64,000 nt of DNA from Allobosea sp. CRIB-10. Its GTDB lineage: Bacteria; Pseudomonadota; Alphaproteobacteria; Rhizobiales; Beijerinckiaceae. The stretch spans positions 62,001-126,000 of the forward strand of contig NZ_FOKP01000013.1 in the NCBI RefSeq assembly GCF_900112185.1, written 5' to 3'. A program made the translations under genes and the position numbers. The notes beneath the pieces are model-generated. The model searched no databases. It was not told the DNA's origin and was given only the letters and a program-made list of their open reading frames with translations. Shown piece by piece: positions 17,266-26,664 of this stretch (position 1 is its first letter; each line of letters opens with the position of its first letter).

Positions 17266-18321
17266 TCAGCCGACCAACACCAGCTCGGTTTCACCGAGCG
17301 GGGCAAAGTAAGCTGCCACCGCAGCCGGATCGAGCTCTTCCAGCGTTTGCGGCCGCCAGGACGGTGTCTGATCCTTGTCGATCACCACGGCGCGCACGCC
17401 TTCATAGAAGTCATGCCCGCGCGCAACACGCGAGACGATCCGGAATTCGAGCTGCATCGCTTCTGCGAAGCCGAGCGCGGCGCCGCGGCGCATCTGCTCG
17501 AAGGCGATGGCGACGCTGGTCGGCGACTTCGCCCGGATCGTGGCGAGGGCCTTGGCGGCGAAGGCATCGCCGGCCGCCGCCTTGGCGTCGAGCCGGCCGA
17601 GCACGTCCGGCAGCGTCGCCGCGCCGAAGCAATGCGCGATCGTCGCCCGCTCCGGTGCGAGCTTGCCCGGCCCGGGATCGACAGCGAAGCGGGCGAGCGT
17701 GGCATCGACCGGCTCCGGGCCGGTCAGCGCCTCCGCAAGCTCGGCCATGCGCGCGGACAGTACCGCATGCGTCGCCAGCCCGAGCGCCAGCGCATCGGCC
17801 TGGCCGACGCGGTCGCCGGTCAGGGCCAGATAGGTGCCTGCATGATCGGGCAGGCGCGGCAGGGCGTAGGTCGCGCCGACATCGGGGAAGAAGCCGATAC
17901 CCACCTCCGGCATGGCGAAGAGCCAACGCTCGCCGGCGACGCGATGGTTGCCGTGGAGCGAGACGCCGACTCCACCGCCCATGACGATGCCGTCGACCAA
18001 AGCGACATAGGGCTTGGGATAGCTCTTGATGCGGGCGTTGAGGATGTACTCTTCGCGCCAGAAGGCGAGCATCTCGTCGTATTGGCCGGCCTTGCCGAGA
18101 TCGTGCAGGGAGCGGATGTCACCGCCGGCGCAGAAAGCCTTCTCGCCTGCTCCAGTGACGACGATGCGTGTGACAGCGGGATCGCGCTCCCAGGCGTCGA
18201 GCGCCTTGGCCAGCTCGCGCACCATGACGAGGTTGAGCGCATTCAGCGCCTTCGGCCGGTTGAGCAGGACGAAGCCGGCGCTGCCGCGGATTTCACAGAT
18301 GATCTCGGGCTCGTCCGACAT
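17266..18321 (-). CDS. 3-hydroxyisobutyryl-CoA hydrolase / enoyl-CoA hydratase family
   Basis: A crotonase-fold hydrolase of valine degradation that releases 3-hydroxyisobutyrate from its CoA ester. The 351-residue length and the motifs LNRPKALNALNLVMVREL, GAGEKAFCAGGDIRSLHD, DGIVMGGGVGVSLHGNHRVA and MPEVGIGFFPDVGATYALPRL match HIBCH rather than plain enoyl-CoA hydratases, which are about 260 residues. The C-terminal half (FRIVSRVARGHDFYEGVRAVVIDKDQTPSW) is specific to HIBCH. I chose the ATG at 18321; the frame is open upstream without homology. Confidence 0.9.
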   Translation of the reverse strand: MSDEPEIICEIRGSAGFVLLNRPKALNALNLVMVRELAKALDAWERDPAVTRIVVTGAGEKAFCAGGDIRSLHDLGKAGQYDEMLAFWREEYILNARIKSYPKPYVALVDGIVMGGGVGVSLHGNHRVAGERWLFAMPEVGIGFFPDVGATYALPRLPDHAGTYLALTGDRVGQADALALGLATHAVLSARMAELAEALTGPEPVDATLARFAVDPGPGKLAPERATIAHCFGAATLPDVLGRLDAKAAAGDAFAAKALATIRAKSPTSVAIAFEQMRRGAALGFAEAMQLEFRIVSRVARGHDFYEGVRAVVIDKDQTPSWRPQTLEELDPAAVAAYFAPLGETELVLVG

Positions 18322-18522
18322 TGCGCTCTTTCGTCTCGTGCGGCTCGGCCGTGTTTGGGCGCTGGCCGGGTGGCTGTCAACGCAGAGCGCCGCACGATGC
18401 ACCTGGGTAAAGCGCAATGAGTTGCTGATCGCCCGCTGCGACGATCGCACCTGTTTTGGCCGCGTTCCGATATGCTAGAGGATCGCCCGCGAGCAGACAT
18501 CGCATTCACGGCGGAGGCGTCG

Positions 18523-19572
18523 ATGGCATCCCGGGTTGTGCAACCCTTTCCCGCGCCGCAGGTTGCGGCGGACGTGAGCGACGCGCTCGGCCTTACCCGC
18601 CGCATGCGCCGCAACCGCAAGGCCGAGTGGTCGCGCCGGCTGGTGCGCGAGAACCGCCTGACCAGCGACGACCTGATCTGGCCGATCTTCCTGATCGACT
18701 CCGCCGAATCCGCCTCGCCGGTCGCCTGGATGCCGGGCGTCGACCGGCTCAACATCGACGAGGCCGTGCGTCAGGCCGAAGCCGCGGCCAAGCTCGGTGT
18801 CCCCGCGATCGCGCCCTTTCCTTTCGTCGACCGCGCCTTGCGCGACGAGACCGGCTCGGAAGCACTGAACAGCCGCAATTTGATGTGCCGCGCGGTGCGC
18901 GCGATCAAGGCGGCGGTGCCGGAGATCGGCATCATCTGCGACGCGGCGCTCGACCCCTACACCTCGCATGGCCATGACGGCGTGATGGACGGCGAGCGCA
19001 TCCTGAACGATCCCAGCGTCGGCATCCTCGTCCGGCAGGCGCTGGCGCTGGCCGATGCCGGCGCCGATGTGATCGCGCCCTCGGACATGATGGACGGGCG
19101 TGTTGGCGCGATCCGGGCCGCGCTCGACGCGAGCGGCCATGAGGACGTGCAGATCATGGCCTACTCGGCCAAATACGCCTCGGCCTATTACGGCCCGTTC
19201 CGCGACGCGATCGGCACCAACGCGACGCTGATCGGCGACAAGCGCACCTACCAGATGGACCCGGCCAACAGCGACGAGGCGATCGCCGAGGTGGCGCTCG
19301 ACCTCGAAGAGGGCGCCGACATGGTGATGGTCAAGCCCGGCCTGCCCTATCTCGACGTGATCGCGCGGGTGAAGGAGACCTTCTCGGTGCCGACCTTCGC
19401 CTATCAGGTCTCCGGCGAGTACGCGATGATCATGGCGGCAGCCAACAATGGCTGGCTCGACGGCGACAAGGCGATGTTGGAGAGCCTGCTCTCCTTCAAG
19501 CGCGCCGGCGCCGACGGCGTGCTGACCTATTTCGCGCCGAAGGTGGCGAAGATGCTGAAGGAGCGCGGCTGA
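18523..19572 (+). CDS. hemB: Porphobilinogen synthase (delta-aminolevulinate dehydratase)
   Basis: HemB condenses two 5-aminolevulinates to porphobilinogen in haem synthesis. The 349-residue protein has Schiff-base lysines in IMAYSAKYASAYYGPFRDA and MVKPGLPYLD. The metal segment reads DAALDPYTSHGHDGV, with Asp in place of the zinc-binding cysteines, so this is the Mg-dependent class. GGAGG lies 5 bases upstream of the chosen ATG; an earlier ATG at 18472 has no such site. Confidence 0.95.
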   Translation: MASRVVQPFPAPQVAADVSDALGLTRRMRRNRKAEWSRRLVRENRLTSDDLIWPIFLIDSAESASPVAWMPGVDRLNIDEAVRQAEAAAKLGVPAIAPFPFVDRALRDETGSEALNSRNLMCRAVRAIKAAVPEIGIICDAALDPYTSHGHDGVMDGERILNDPSVGILVRQALALADAGADVIAPSDMMDGRVGAIRAALDASGHEDVQIMAYSAKYASAYYGPFRDAIGTNATLIGDKRTYQMDPANSDEAIAEVALDLEEGADMVMVKPGLPYLDVIARVKETFSVPTFAYQVSGEYAMIMAAANNGWLDGDKAMLESLLSFKRAGADGVLTYFAPKVAKMLKERG

Positions 19573-19573
19573 G

Positions 19574-20311
19574 CTAGCCCGGCAGGCGATAGACGGAGAC
19601 GTGCGAGCGCGACTCCGCCGTGAAGGGCGCTCCGTTCCAATCCGCATGCCGGCTTTCGAGTTCGAAGCCGGCGAGCTGCCCCATCAGGTCGAGTTCGGCC
19701 GGCCAGATATAGCGATGCGGCGAGCGGAACAGCTCGGCCTTCTGGCCCTCGCCGAAGTGGAAATGGTGCGAGACCACCTGCTGGTTCAGCACGTCGTAGG
19801 TGTCGAGGCCGATATAGCCCGCCTCTGACTGCCAGACGACCGCCTGCTGCCCGGGCGTGAGCTTGCGCAGCTCCGGCACCCAGAGTTCGATCACGAAACG
19901 GCCGCCGGGCAAGAGATGGCTGGCCGCATTGCGGAAGCAGGCCACCTGCCCTGCCTGCGTGAGGAGGTTCGAGATCGTGTTGTAGACGAGGTATACGAGC
20001 GAATAGGTGCCGGGAACGGTAGCCGTCGCCATGTCGCCGAGGACGACGGGGATCGTTGCCTCATCGACCTTGGTCCGCAGCTCGGCGATCATCGCGGGTG
20101 AATACTCGATGCCCGCTACCGGCACGTTCCGCTGGGCGAGCGGCACGGCGACGCGACCGGTCCCGATCGCGAATTCGAGTACCCTACCGCCCTTCGCCAG
20201 TTGCGCCAGTCGCTCGACCGCCGGCTCCAGCACCTCCGGCGCGAACATCCCGGTTCCCGGCGTGTCATAGGTCCTGGCTGCCTCAGCGCCCCAGATCTCG
20301 TCCTGCTGCAT
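19574..20311 (-). CDS. Class I SAM-dependent methyltransferase
   Basis: A 245-residue cytoplasmic methyltransferase. The SAM motif I is RVLEFAIGTGRVAVPLAQR, motif II is VAGIEYSPAMI, and the post-I region ends in VLGDMATATV; LLPGGRFVIELWVP is motif III-like. It converges with hemB, the two stops almost touching. Substrate unknown; homologues exist as uncharacterised Rhizobiales proteins. The ATG at 20311 was chosen because upstream frame lacks homology. Confidence 0.85.
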   Translation of the reverse strand: MQQDEIWGAEAARTYDTPGTGMFAPEVLEPAVERLAQLAKGGRVLEFAIGTGRVAVPLAQRNVPVAGIEYSPAMIAELRTKVDEATIPVVLGDMATATVPGTYSLVYLVYNTISNLLTQAGQVACFRNAASHLLPGGRFVIELWVPELRKLTPGQQAVVWQSEAGYIGLDTYDVLNQQVVSHHFHFGEGQKAELFRSPHRYIWPAELDLMGQLAGFELESRHADWNGAPFTAESRSHVSVYRLPG

Positions 20312-20465
20312 GCCGATACTCCACGGCTTACGAGAGTTGACCGGCGCTCCGCCGAGCTGATCGGATGTGCATCGCCCCGTCGATTTATCAAGCCTCGCGA
20401 TTGCGCATGCCAGACGCGCTGCAACCAGTTCCAACCATCCGGCTCTCAGGCTAGCGTGCGCCGCG

Positions 20466-21797
20466 ATGCGCGCCCTGCTCACGTCGATTCTGCTCTGCCT
20501 CGCGCTCGCCGGATGCGGGCGCTTCGACACCGATCAGATTCGCGCCTGCCGGCTGGCGATCCCGGCGCTGAACCCGACCGACACCGTCATCACCATCGAA
20601 GGCACCGGCAGCGGGCCGCGCGCCGACATCCTGCGCATCGTCTACCGGGCGCAGGCGCCGGGCGAGCAGCCCCGGCGGCGCACGATCGACTGCATCTTCG
20701 CCGGGGAAGGCACGACGCTGCAGCGCGGCGCGCTGGCGGGCCTAGCCTCCGATGGCGTGCCGATGACCGACGCCAGCTTCCTGCTGCTGCGGCGCTTCTA
20801 TCTCGAATACAAGACCGAGCCGCCGGTCGATCCCGGCATGTCGCCCGGCGCCGACCTCATCACCATGCCGGCCGGCCTCGCTTACGGCTTGCAGCAAGGG
20901 CTCGCCGCCCTGCCCTCGGCCGCGATCTACGCGCTGCTCGCCAGCGCCTATGCGCTGATCTACGGGCTCAACGGCCGGATCATCCTGACCTTCGGCGAAT
21001 TCTCGGCGCTGGGTGCGCTCGCCGCCGTGGTCGGCGTGGCGCTGACCCTGTCGCTCGCCGTCTCGACGCCGGTCTCGGGCCTGTTCATCGCCTTTGCCGT
21101 CGCGATCACCGTCGCAGCCTTCCACGGCTTCGCCATGGGCCGTTTCGTGCTGCGCCATCTCGACAAGCGCAATGGCCAGCAGGTGCTGATCGCGACGATC
21201 GGGCTCGCCATCGCGCTCTCCGAGTATTTGCGCCTCGCCCAGGGCCCCGAACTGCGCTGGCTGCCGCCGGTGTTCAACGAGCCGCTGCCGCTGGCGCGCG
21301 CCGAGCAGTTCATCGTCACCGCGACGCCGGTCTCGCTAGCCATGGCGGCGCTTGGCTTCAGCGCCGCGACCTGCCTCATCCTCTATCTTGCCCGCTCGGC
21401 CTATGGCCGGGCCTGGCGCGCCGTCGCCGACGACGCCAGGACCGCCTCGCTATTCGGGGTCGATCCCGGCGCGGTGCACGACCGGGCGCTGATCATCGCC
21501 TGTGCGATCTGCGGCGCGGCCGGCGTCATCGTCACGGTGATCTATGGCGGGATGGGCTTTTCCGGCGGCTTCACGCTCGGCCTGAAGGCGCTGGTCGCGG
21601 CCGTGCTCGGCGGCATCGGCTCTGTGCCCGGCGCCTGCCTGGGCGGGCTCGTCATCGCCGCCTTCGAAGTGCTGTGGTCGGCGACGATGCCGCTCGAACA
21701 GCGCGACATCGCGGTCTATAGCTTGCTCGCCGTGACGCTGATCCTGCGCCCCGGCGGCTTCTTCGGCGACGGCGCGCTGACGCCGCGCCAGGTCTGA
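20466..21797 (+). CDS. LivH-type ABC permease with N-terminal lipoprotein domain
   Basis: A 443-residue fusion. Residues 1-20 form a lipoprotein signal with lipobox LALAGC (Cys 17). About 110 hydrophilic residues follow, with two further cysteines (RACRL, TIDCIF). From about residue 140 the rest is a branched-chain amino acid permease of the LivH family: AIYALLASAYALIYGLNGRIILTFGEF..., VAAVLGGIGSVPGACLGGLVIAAFE. No LivM, LivG, LivF or binding protein is adjacent. Such N-terminally extended LivH proteins are, as I recall, found in other Rhizobiales. Next gene, threonine dehydratase, is 23 bases away. Confidence 0.85.
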   Translation: MRALLTSILLCLALAGCGRFDTDQIRACRLAIPALNPTDTVITIEGTGSGPRADILRIVYRAQAPGEQPRRRTIDCIFAGEGTTLQRGALAGLASDGVPMTDASFLLLRRFYLEYKTEPPVDPGMSPGADLITMPAGLAYGLQQGLAALPSAAIYALLASAYALIYGLNGRIILTFGEFSALGALAAVVGVALTLSLAVSTPVSGLFIAFAVAITVAAFHGFAMGRFVLRHLDKRNGQQVLIATIGLAIALSEYLRLAQGPELRWLPPVFNEPLPLARAEQFIVTATPVSLAMAALGFSAATCLILYLARSAYGRAWRAVADDARTASLFGVDPGAVHDRALIIACAICGAAGVIVTVIYGGMGFSGGFTLGLKALVAAVLGGIGSVPGACLGGLVIAAFEVLWSATMPLEQRDIAVYSLLAVTLILRPGGFFGDGALTPRQV

Positions 21798-21820
21798 CAA
21801 ACGATACGACGGGGTAACGG

Positions 21821-23065
21821 ATGGGTAGCGGCTTCGCGATCAGCTTCGCCGATATCGAGGCGGCTGCGCAGACTATCGCAGGCCATGTGCTGAAGACGCC
21901 GCTGATGCCGGCGCCGCGCCTCTCGGCGCTGACCGGGGCCGAGATCTTCGTCAAGCACGAGAATATGCAGGCGACCGCCTCCTTCAAGGAGCGCGGCGCG
22001 GTCAACAAGCTGCTGAGTCTGAGCGAGGACGAGAGGCGCCGGGGCGTCATCGCCATGTCGGCCGGCAACCATGCTCAGGCAGTGGCCTATCACGCCCGGC
22101 GCTTCGGCATCCCGGCGACGATCGTCATGCCGGAGACGACGCCGCTGGTGAAGGTCGAGAACACCCGCGCCCATGGCGCCGAAGTCGTGCTGTTTGGCGA
22201 GACACTCTACGAATCCGCGCAGAAGGCGCGTGAGATCGCCGCGCAGAAGAGCCTGGTCTTCGTCCACCCTTATGACGATGCGGCGGTGATGGCCGGCCAG
22301 GGCACGGTCGCGCTCGAGATGCTGCGCGAGGCGCCCGATCTCGACATGCTGCTGATCCCGCTCGGCGGCGGCGGGCTGATGGCCGGCAATGCCGTGGCGG
22401 CCAAGGCGCTGAAGCCGTCGATCGAGATGATCGGCGTCGAGGCGGCGCTCTACCCCTCGTTTCACAACGCCGTGCATGGCGCGCAGATGCCGATCGGCGG
22501 GGCCACACTGGCCGAGGGCATCGCGGTCAAGACCGTCGGTACGCAGACCCTGCCGGTGGTGAAGGAGCTGGTCTCCGATATCGTCCTCGTCGGCGAGGAC
22601 CTGATCGAGCGCGCCGTCAACGCTTATGCGACCTTGCAGCACACGCTTGCCGAAGGCGCGGGCGCCGCCGGCCTCGCCGCGATGCTGAAGGAGCCGGAGC
22701 GCTATCGCGGCCGCAAGGTCGGGCTCGTGCTCTGCGGCGGCAATATCGATGCCCGCCTGCTCGCGGCGATCATGGTGCGCGAACTCGAGCGCGAGCAGCG
22801 CATCGCCGCCTTCCGCCTCACCGCCAGCGACCGGCCGGGTCTGCTCGGCAAGGTGGCGAGCCTGTTCGGCACGCTCGGCGCCAACATTCTCGAGGTCAGC
22901 CATGGCCGGCTCTTCCTCGACGTTCCCGCAAAGGGCGTGATGCTCGACGTCACCATCGAGACCCGCGACGAGGCGCACACCGCCGTGATCGAGGAAGCAC
23001 TGCGGCAGGAAGGCTTCGCGCCACGGCGAATCTATCCGCGCGGCCTTGCGGAACCGGCCGGCTGA
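21821..23065 (+). CDS. Threonine ammonia-lyase (threonine dehydratase)
   Basis: A PLP enzyme deaminating threonine to 2-oxobutanoate. The PLP lysine lies in ATASFKERGAVNKLL, the glycine loop is PLGGGGLMAGNAVAAKAL. A C-terminal ACT-like regulatory domain occupies about residues 330-410 (RLTASDRPGLLGKVASLFGTLGANILEVSHGR). Length 414 and a single ACT domain match the IlvA2/catabolic-type threonine dehydratase of alphaproteobacteria rather than biosynthetic IlvA (about 510 residues). The ATG at 21821 has a clear start at MGSGFAISFADIEAA. Confidence 0.93.
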   Translation: MGSGFAISFADIEAAAQTIAGHVLKTPLMPAPRLSALTGAEIFVKHENMQATASFKERGAVNKLLSLSEDERRRGVIAMSAGNHAQAVAYHARRFGIPATIVMPETTPLVKVENTRAHGAEVVLFGETLYESAQKAREIAAQKSLVFVHPYDDAAVMAGQGTVALEMLREAPDLDMLLIPLGGGGLMAGNAVAAKALKPSIEMIGVEAALYPSFHNAVHGAQMPIGGATLAEGIAVKTVGTQTLPVVKELVSDIVLVGEDLIERAVNAYATLQHTLAEGAGAAGLAAMLKEPERYRGRKVGLVLCGGNIDARLLAAIMVRELEREQRIAAFRLTASDRPGLLGKVASLFGTLGANILEVSHGRLFLDVPAKGVMLDVTIETRDEAHTAVIEEALRQEGFAPRRIYPRGLAEPAG

Positions 23066-23124
23066 TCAAACATTATCGTCCGGTGGGCCACCATGGCCCC
23101 TGAGCAATGAGGAATTCAACGTCG

Positions 23125-23598
23125 ATGTCGAACCCGTCCTATCGCCAGCCGCCGATCGTCGCGCTGGAGGACCGGCCGCTGCAGGATACGCGCGGTGTGC
23201 TCGGCTCGCGCCTGTTCGCCTGGATCGGCGACGTCGTCGTGCTGTTCATCCTGGGCAGCATGGTCTGGTTCCTGCTCGCCATCCTCGGCATCCTCACCTT
23301 CGGCCTGACCTGGCTGCTGATGGGCGGCGCGACGATCGCCGTCGCGCTCGGCTATGCCGCCATCACCATCGGCGGGCGCAAGCAGGCGACGCTCGGCATG
23401 CGCATGGCCGGCCTTCGGGTCGAGACCGCCTCTGGCGGCCGGCCCGATGCGCTGGCTGCCGCCGTGCACGCGCTGTTTTTCTACGTCGCGGCTGGAACGG
23501 TCGGCCTCTGGTTCCTCGATGTCGCCTGTGGGCTGGTGCGCGAGGACCGGCGCCTCGGCCATGACATCCTGACCGGGCTCGTGGTAGTGCGAGCCTGA
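23125..23598 (+). CDS. RDD family membrane protein
   Basis: A 157-residue inner-membrane protein. GVLGSRLFAWIGDVVVLFILGSM contains the Arg-Asp pair of the RDD domain, followed by two hydrophobic spans and KQATLGMRMAGLRVET with C-terminal DRRLGHDILTGLVVV. Function unknown; some members affect Na+ resistance. GAGGAA lies before the ATG at 23125; an in-frame ATG at 23107 is an alternative. It follows the threonine dehydratase gene by 59 bases and may be co-transcribed. Confidence 0.88.
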   Translation: MSNPSYRQPPIVALEDRPLQDTRGVLGSRLFAWIGDVVVLFILGSMVWFLLAILGILTFGLTWLLMGGATIAVALGYAAITIGGRKQATLGMRMAGLRVETASGGRPDALAAAVHALFFYVAAGTVGLWFLDVACGLVREDRRLGHDILTGLVVVRA

Positions 23599-23608
23599 GC
23601 CGTCACGG

Positions 23609-23702
23609 CGTCATGCTCGCCCTCGTGGCGAGCATCCACGTCTTGCATCCTGCGCTTCATGAAGGAAGACGTGGGTGGTCGGGACAAGCCCGACCAGGAC
23701 GG
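23609..23702. repeat. Palindromic intergenic repeat, family C, copy 1
   Basis: Contains the hairpin ATGCTCGCC...GGCGAGCAT, then CCACGTCTT, a variable centre, AAGACGTGGG and GGTCGGGACAAGCCCGACC. It occupies the convergent gap between the RDD gene and a methyltransferase. Other copies are at 32301 (inverted orientation) and 56493. Confidence 0.85.
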
Positions 23703-23717
23703 CAAAAGGCGGTGAGC

Positions 23718-24548
23718 TCAAAAACGATAGCGCAGCAGCACGCCGATCCGCGCCAGCGGTGGGACCAGCGAGAAGAACTGCATCGCGAAGCGCGCCGGCC
23801 AGGACATCCTAGCGATCTGGACCGGGTCGTAACCGTTCGGGTCATACGCCGTCAGCTCGGTAACGAGTTCGAGCCCAGGCACCTGCCGCTCCAGCTCGGA
23901 GGGATCGCCGAGCGACCAGTGCAGCACCGCACCGGTCGCCTTGATCGAGGGCTGCAGTGCGATCAGCCTGAGGCCAAGTGGACTATAGGCGTCGAAGACG
24001 ATCTCGCCGCTGCGGCAATGCTGCACCAGCCGCTCCAGCAGCAGCGGCACCTCCTCCTCGGGGAGATAAGGCAGAAGTCCCTCGGCCACGATCATCGCGG
24101 GGCGATCCCGCGGCAGCGCGTCCAGCCAGCCCGGTTCTGTCACCGATGAACTAATCAGGTGATAGCTGTCGCGCGCCGGATAGAGCTTGCGCCGGAGCGC
24201 TATCACCTCCGGGTAATCGACATCGTACCAGTCAATGCCCGTAGCAGGATCGATCCGGAAGATGCGGCTGTCGAGCCCGCAGCCAAGATGCAGCACGATC
24301 GCGTCGCGATTGCCGGCGAGGAAGGCACGCGTCCAGCCGTCGAGGGTATGGGCGCGCATGGCGAGGCCGATCATCAGGTCGCGATCGACTTTGAGCCTGG
24401 CGAAGTCATAGTCGATCCGAGCCGCGGCCTCGGCGGCGAAGCGATCCCTGAGCAGGGAATCGGGCAGCAGGCTCTCGCCGGCCTTGGCCCAGAGCGTGAT
24501 CAGCAGGGTTTCCTTCTCGCGGGTCAACGCGACCATCTCGGTCTGCAT
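23718..24548 (-). CDS. O-methyltransferase of the Tcmp/leucine carboxyl methyltransferase family
   Basis: A 276-residue SAM-dependent methyltransferase with the family signatures [49 protein letters not shown] and [23 protein letters not shown]. The family includes polyketide O-methyltransferases, but no natural product cluster is nearby, so the substrate is unknown. It is divergent from bpt, with a 165-base gap. Confidence 0.9.
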   Translation of the reverse strand: MQTEMVALTREKETLLITLWAKAGESLLPDSLLRDRFAAEAAARIDYDFARLKVDRDLMIGLAMRAHTLDGWTRAFLAGNRDAIVLHLGCGLDSRIFRIDPATGIDWYDVDYPEVIALRRKLYPARDSYHLISSSVTEPGWLDALPRDRPAMIVAEGLLPYLPEEEVPLLLERLVQHCRSGEIVFDAYSPLGLRLIALQPSIKATGAVLHWSLGDPSELERQVPGLELVTELTAYDPNGYDPVQIARMSWPARFAMQFFSLVPPLARIGVLLRYRF

Positions 24549-24713
24549 TTGCTCCCCCTGTTTCCGGGGGCATCCCGGCCGTCGTTCGCGCGCAGACTAG
24601 CATCGGCGCGAGGGTTATCCCATGCGGTGCGCCCGCCGCAGGCTTGCCGCTTGTTGCCGCCGCGGCGACTGCTAAACTCAGGTCGAATTCGGCGGTTCCG
24701 GAGGCACCCCGAC

Positions 24714-25460
24714 GTGACACGCCCCTTGCGGGATGCCCCGCAATTCTACCTGACCTCGCCGACGCCCTGTCCCTATCTGCCGGGCCGCGAGGAGCGCAAG
24801 GTGTTCACGCACCTCGTCGGCGCGCGCGCGCGCGACCTCAACGACGTGCTCTCGCAAGGCGGCTTCCGGCGCTCGCAAAGCATCGCCTACCGGCCGGCCT
24901 GCGAGACCTGCCGGGCCTGCATCTCGGTCAGGATCGTGGTCGCCGATTTCCGGCCCTCGCGCAGCTTCCGCAAGATCGCCTCGCGCAACAGCGACCTGAT
25001 CGGCGAGGCGCTGCCGCCTCAGCCGCGCTCGGAGCACTACTCGCTGTTCCGCGGCTATCTCGACGATCGCCACCCGGAAGGCGGCATGGCGACGATGTCG
25101 GCGCTCGATTTCGCCATGATGATCGAGGACACCCATGTCGAGACCAGCCTGATCGAGTATCGCAGGCGCGGCCCCGACAGCGGCTTCACCGGCCGGGGCC
25201 AGGGCGACCTTTTCGCCTTCGCCCTGACCGACCGGCTGAGCGACGGGCTCTCAATGGTCTATTCGGTCTATGATCCCGCCCTCGAAGCCCGCTCGCTCGG
25301 CACCTTCATGGTGCTCGAGCATGTCGAGCGCGCCCGCAAGCTCGGCCTGCCCTATGTCTATCTCGGCTACTGGGTCGAGGGCTCGCCGAAGATGGCCTAC
25401 AAGGCCCGCTTCCTGCCGCAGGAACGGCTGATGCCGCAGGGCTGGGAACGGGTGGGCTGA
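24714..25460 (+). CDS. bpt: Aspartate/glutamate leucyltransferase (Bpt)
   Basis: Bpt transfers leucine from Leu-tRNA to proteins with N-terminal Asp or Glu, feeding the N-degron pathway. The 248-residue length fits the family. Hallmarks are [48 protein letters not shown] (Cys cluster) and [17 protein letters not shown]. The start is GTG at 24714 with GGAGG nine bases upstream; the frame is open 5' into the divergent gene but lacks homology. Confidence 0.93.
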   Translation: MTRPLRDAPQFYLTSPTPCPYLPGREERKVFTHLVGARARDLNDVLSQGGFRRSQSIAYRPACETCRACISVRIVVADFRPSRSFRKIASRNSDLIGEALPPQPRSEHYSLFRGYLDDRHPEGGMATMSALDFAMMIEDTHVETSLIEYRRRGPDSGFTGRGQGDLFAFALTDRLSDGLSMVYSVYDPALEARSLGTFMVLEHVERARKLGLPYVYLGYWVEGSPKMAYKARFLPQERLMPQGWERVG

Positions 25461-25471
25461 CGCCTGTCGTG

Positions 25472-25579
25472 CGTCATTCTCGGGCGAAGCGAAACGCAGA
25501 CCCGAGAATCTCTGGACGAGAAGGCGCTGACAGGAGCCCCCTCTGGCATGAGATGCTCGGGTCAAGCCCGAGCATGACG
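25472..25579. repeat. Palindromic intergenic repeat, family D, copy 1
   Basis: Begins CGTCATTCTCGGGCGAAGCG, has GACCCGAGAATCTC as inverted partner, and ends with the hairpin GCTCGGGTCAAGCCCGAGC followed by ATGACG. It fills the gap between bpt and the RraA-like gene. Other copies are at 29850, 33308 and 34775. Confidence 0.88.
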
Positions 25580-25699
25580 AGAATCGCAATTTAAATCGTT
25601 TAATGCGCGCGGCTGCGCTGCAAAATCCGCACTTGCCTGCTGAGCCCCCGCTGCGCAAGGTGCCTGCAAGGCCGCCGAAACGGCCGCACCGGAGGAACC

Positions 25700-26347
25700 A
25701 TGACGGATACGCTGACCGAGCGCCTCGAACGCTGCTACACCGGCATCATCCACGATACGATGCGCGCCATGGGGCTGAAGGACTTCACCCTGCCGCCGGC
25801 GCTGCGCCCGCTGCTGCCCGGCGTGAAGCTCGCCGGCCCGGCCTTCACCGTCGAGGGCAAGACCGGCGAATTCGACGCGCACGAGACCCTGCTCGGCTGG
25901 ACCGGCCTGCTCTCCGCCGCCAAGCCCGGCCATGTCTGGGTCTGCCAGCCGAATACCGAGGAGGTCGCGCTGATGGGCGAACTCTCGGCCGAGACGCTGA
26001 AGAACAAGGGCGTGCGCGGCTGCGTCATCGACGGGCTGTCGCGCGACACCGAATTCATGGTCGAGATGGGCTTCCAGGCCTATTTCAAAGCCTATACGCC
26101 GCGCGACATCGTCGGCGTCTGGCTGCCCAAGGCGGTCGACGAGCCGATCAAGATCGGCGAGGTCTGGATCCGGCCGGGCGACTACATCCTGGCCGACCGA
26201 GACGGCGTCGTCCGCATTCCGGCCGAGATCATCGAGGAGGTGCTGGAGAAGTCCGAGACCGCGATCTCGGCTGAGAACAAGGTCCGCACCGCGATCCTCG
26301 CCGGCACCGATCCCCAGCAGGCCTATCTGCAGTTCGGCAAGTTCTGA
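25700..26347 (+). CDS. RraA-like protein (aldolase/isomerase superfamily)
   Basis: A 215-residue protein of the RraA/HMG-aldolase family. The catalytic-site pattern GVRGCVIDGLSRDTEFMVEMGFQAYFKAYTPRD includes the conserved Asp-Gly-x-x-Arg-Asp used by class II pyruvate aldolases; GPAFTVEGKTGEFDAHETL is the upstream metal-domain region. RraA itself inhibits RNase E, but pairing with UxaA genes points to an acid-sugar or carboxylate lyase role (inference). Its stop overlaps the next start by one base. Confidence 0.88.
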   Translation: MTDTLTERLERCYTGIIHDTMRAMGLKDFTLPPALRPLLPGVKLAGPAFTVEGKTGEFDAHETLLGWTGLLSAAKPGHVWVCQPNTEEVALMGELSAETLKNKGVRGCVIDGLSRDTEFMVEMGFQAYFKAYTPRDIVGVWLPKAVDEPIKIGEVWIRPGDYILADRDGVVRIPAEIIEEVLEKSETAISAENKVRTAILAGTDPQQAYLQFGKF

Positions 26348-26664
26348 TGTCCCAGCACGATCCCCGCATGATCCTGCTCGACCCGCGCGACAACGTCTTC
26401 GTCGCGCGCACCCGCCTGCCGGCGGGCGAGCCGATTGAGACCGGCACGGGCCCGGCGGTGATCGACCGCGACATCGCCCTCGCCCACAAGATCGCCCGGC
26501 GCGCCATCGCGCCCGGCGAGAAGATTCTGAAATACGGCGCACCGATCGGCGTGGCGACGGTCGCCATCGCCGCCGGCCACCACGTCCATGTCCAGAACAT
26601 GAAGAGCGACTACACGACGACCTATCATCTCGAGGACGAGCGCAAGGCGGGAGTGGCGCAATGA
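26347..26664 (+). CDS. UxaA N-terminal domain protein (SAF domain)
   Basis: The 105-residue product is the small N-terminal domain of the altronate/galactarate dehydratase (UxaA) family, encoded separately. It has ARTRLPAGEPIETG (SAF fold start) and ends with IGVATVAIAAGHHVHVQNM, matching the conserved 'G..VH.HN' motif. It overlaps the preceding gene by 1 base (TGATG) and the following one by 4 (ATGA), so the three are one translation unit. SuyA of sulfolactate sulfo-lyase is a comparable small subunit. Confidence 0.88.
   Translation: MSQHDPRMILLDPRDNVFVARTRLPAGEPIETGTGPAVIDRDIALAHKIARRAIAPGEKILKYGAPIGVATVAIAAGHHVHVQNMKSDYTTTYHLEDERKAGVAQ

Noticed and set aside
20466..21797. Complete branched-chain amino acid transport operon
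   Set aside because: Only the LivH-like permease is present; the following gene is a threonine dehydratase.
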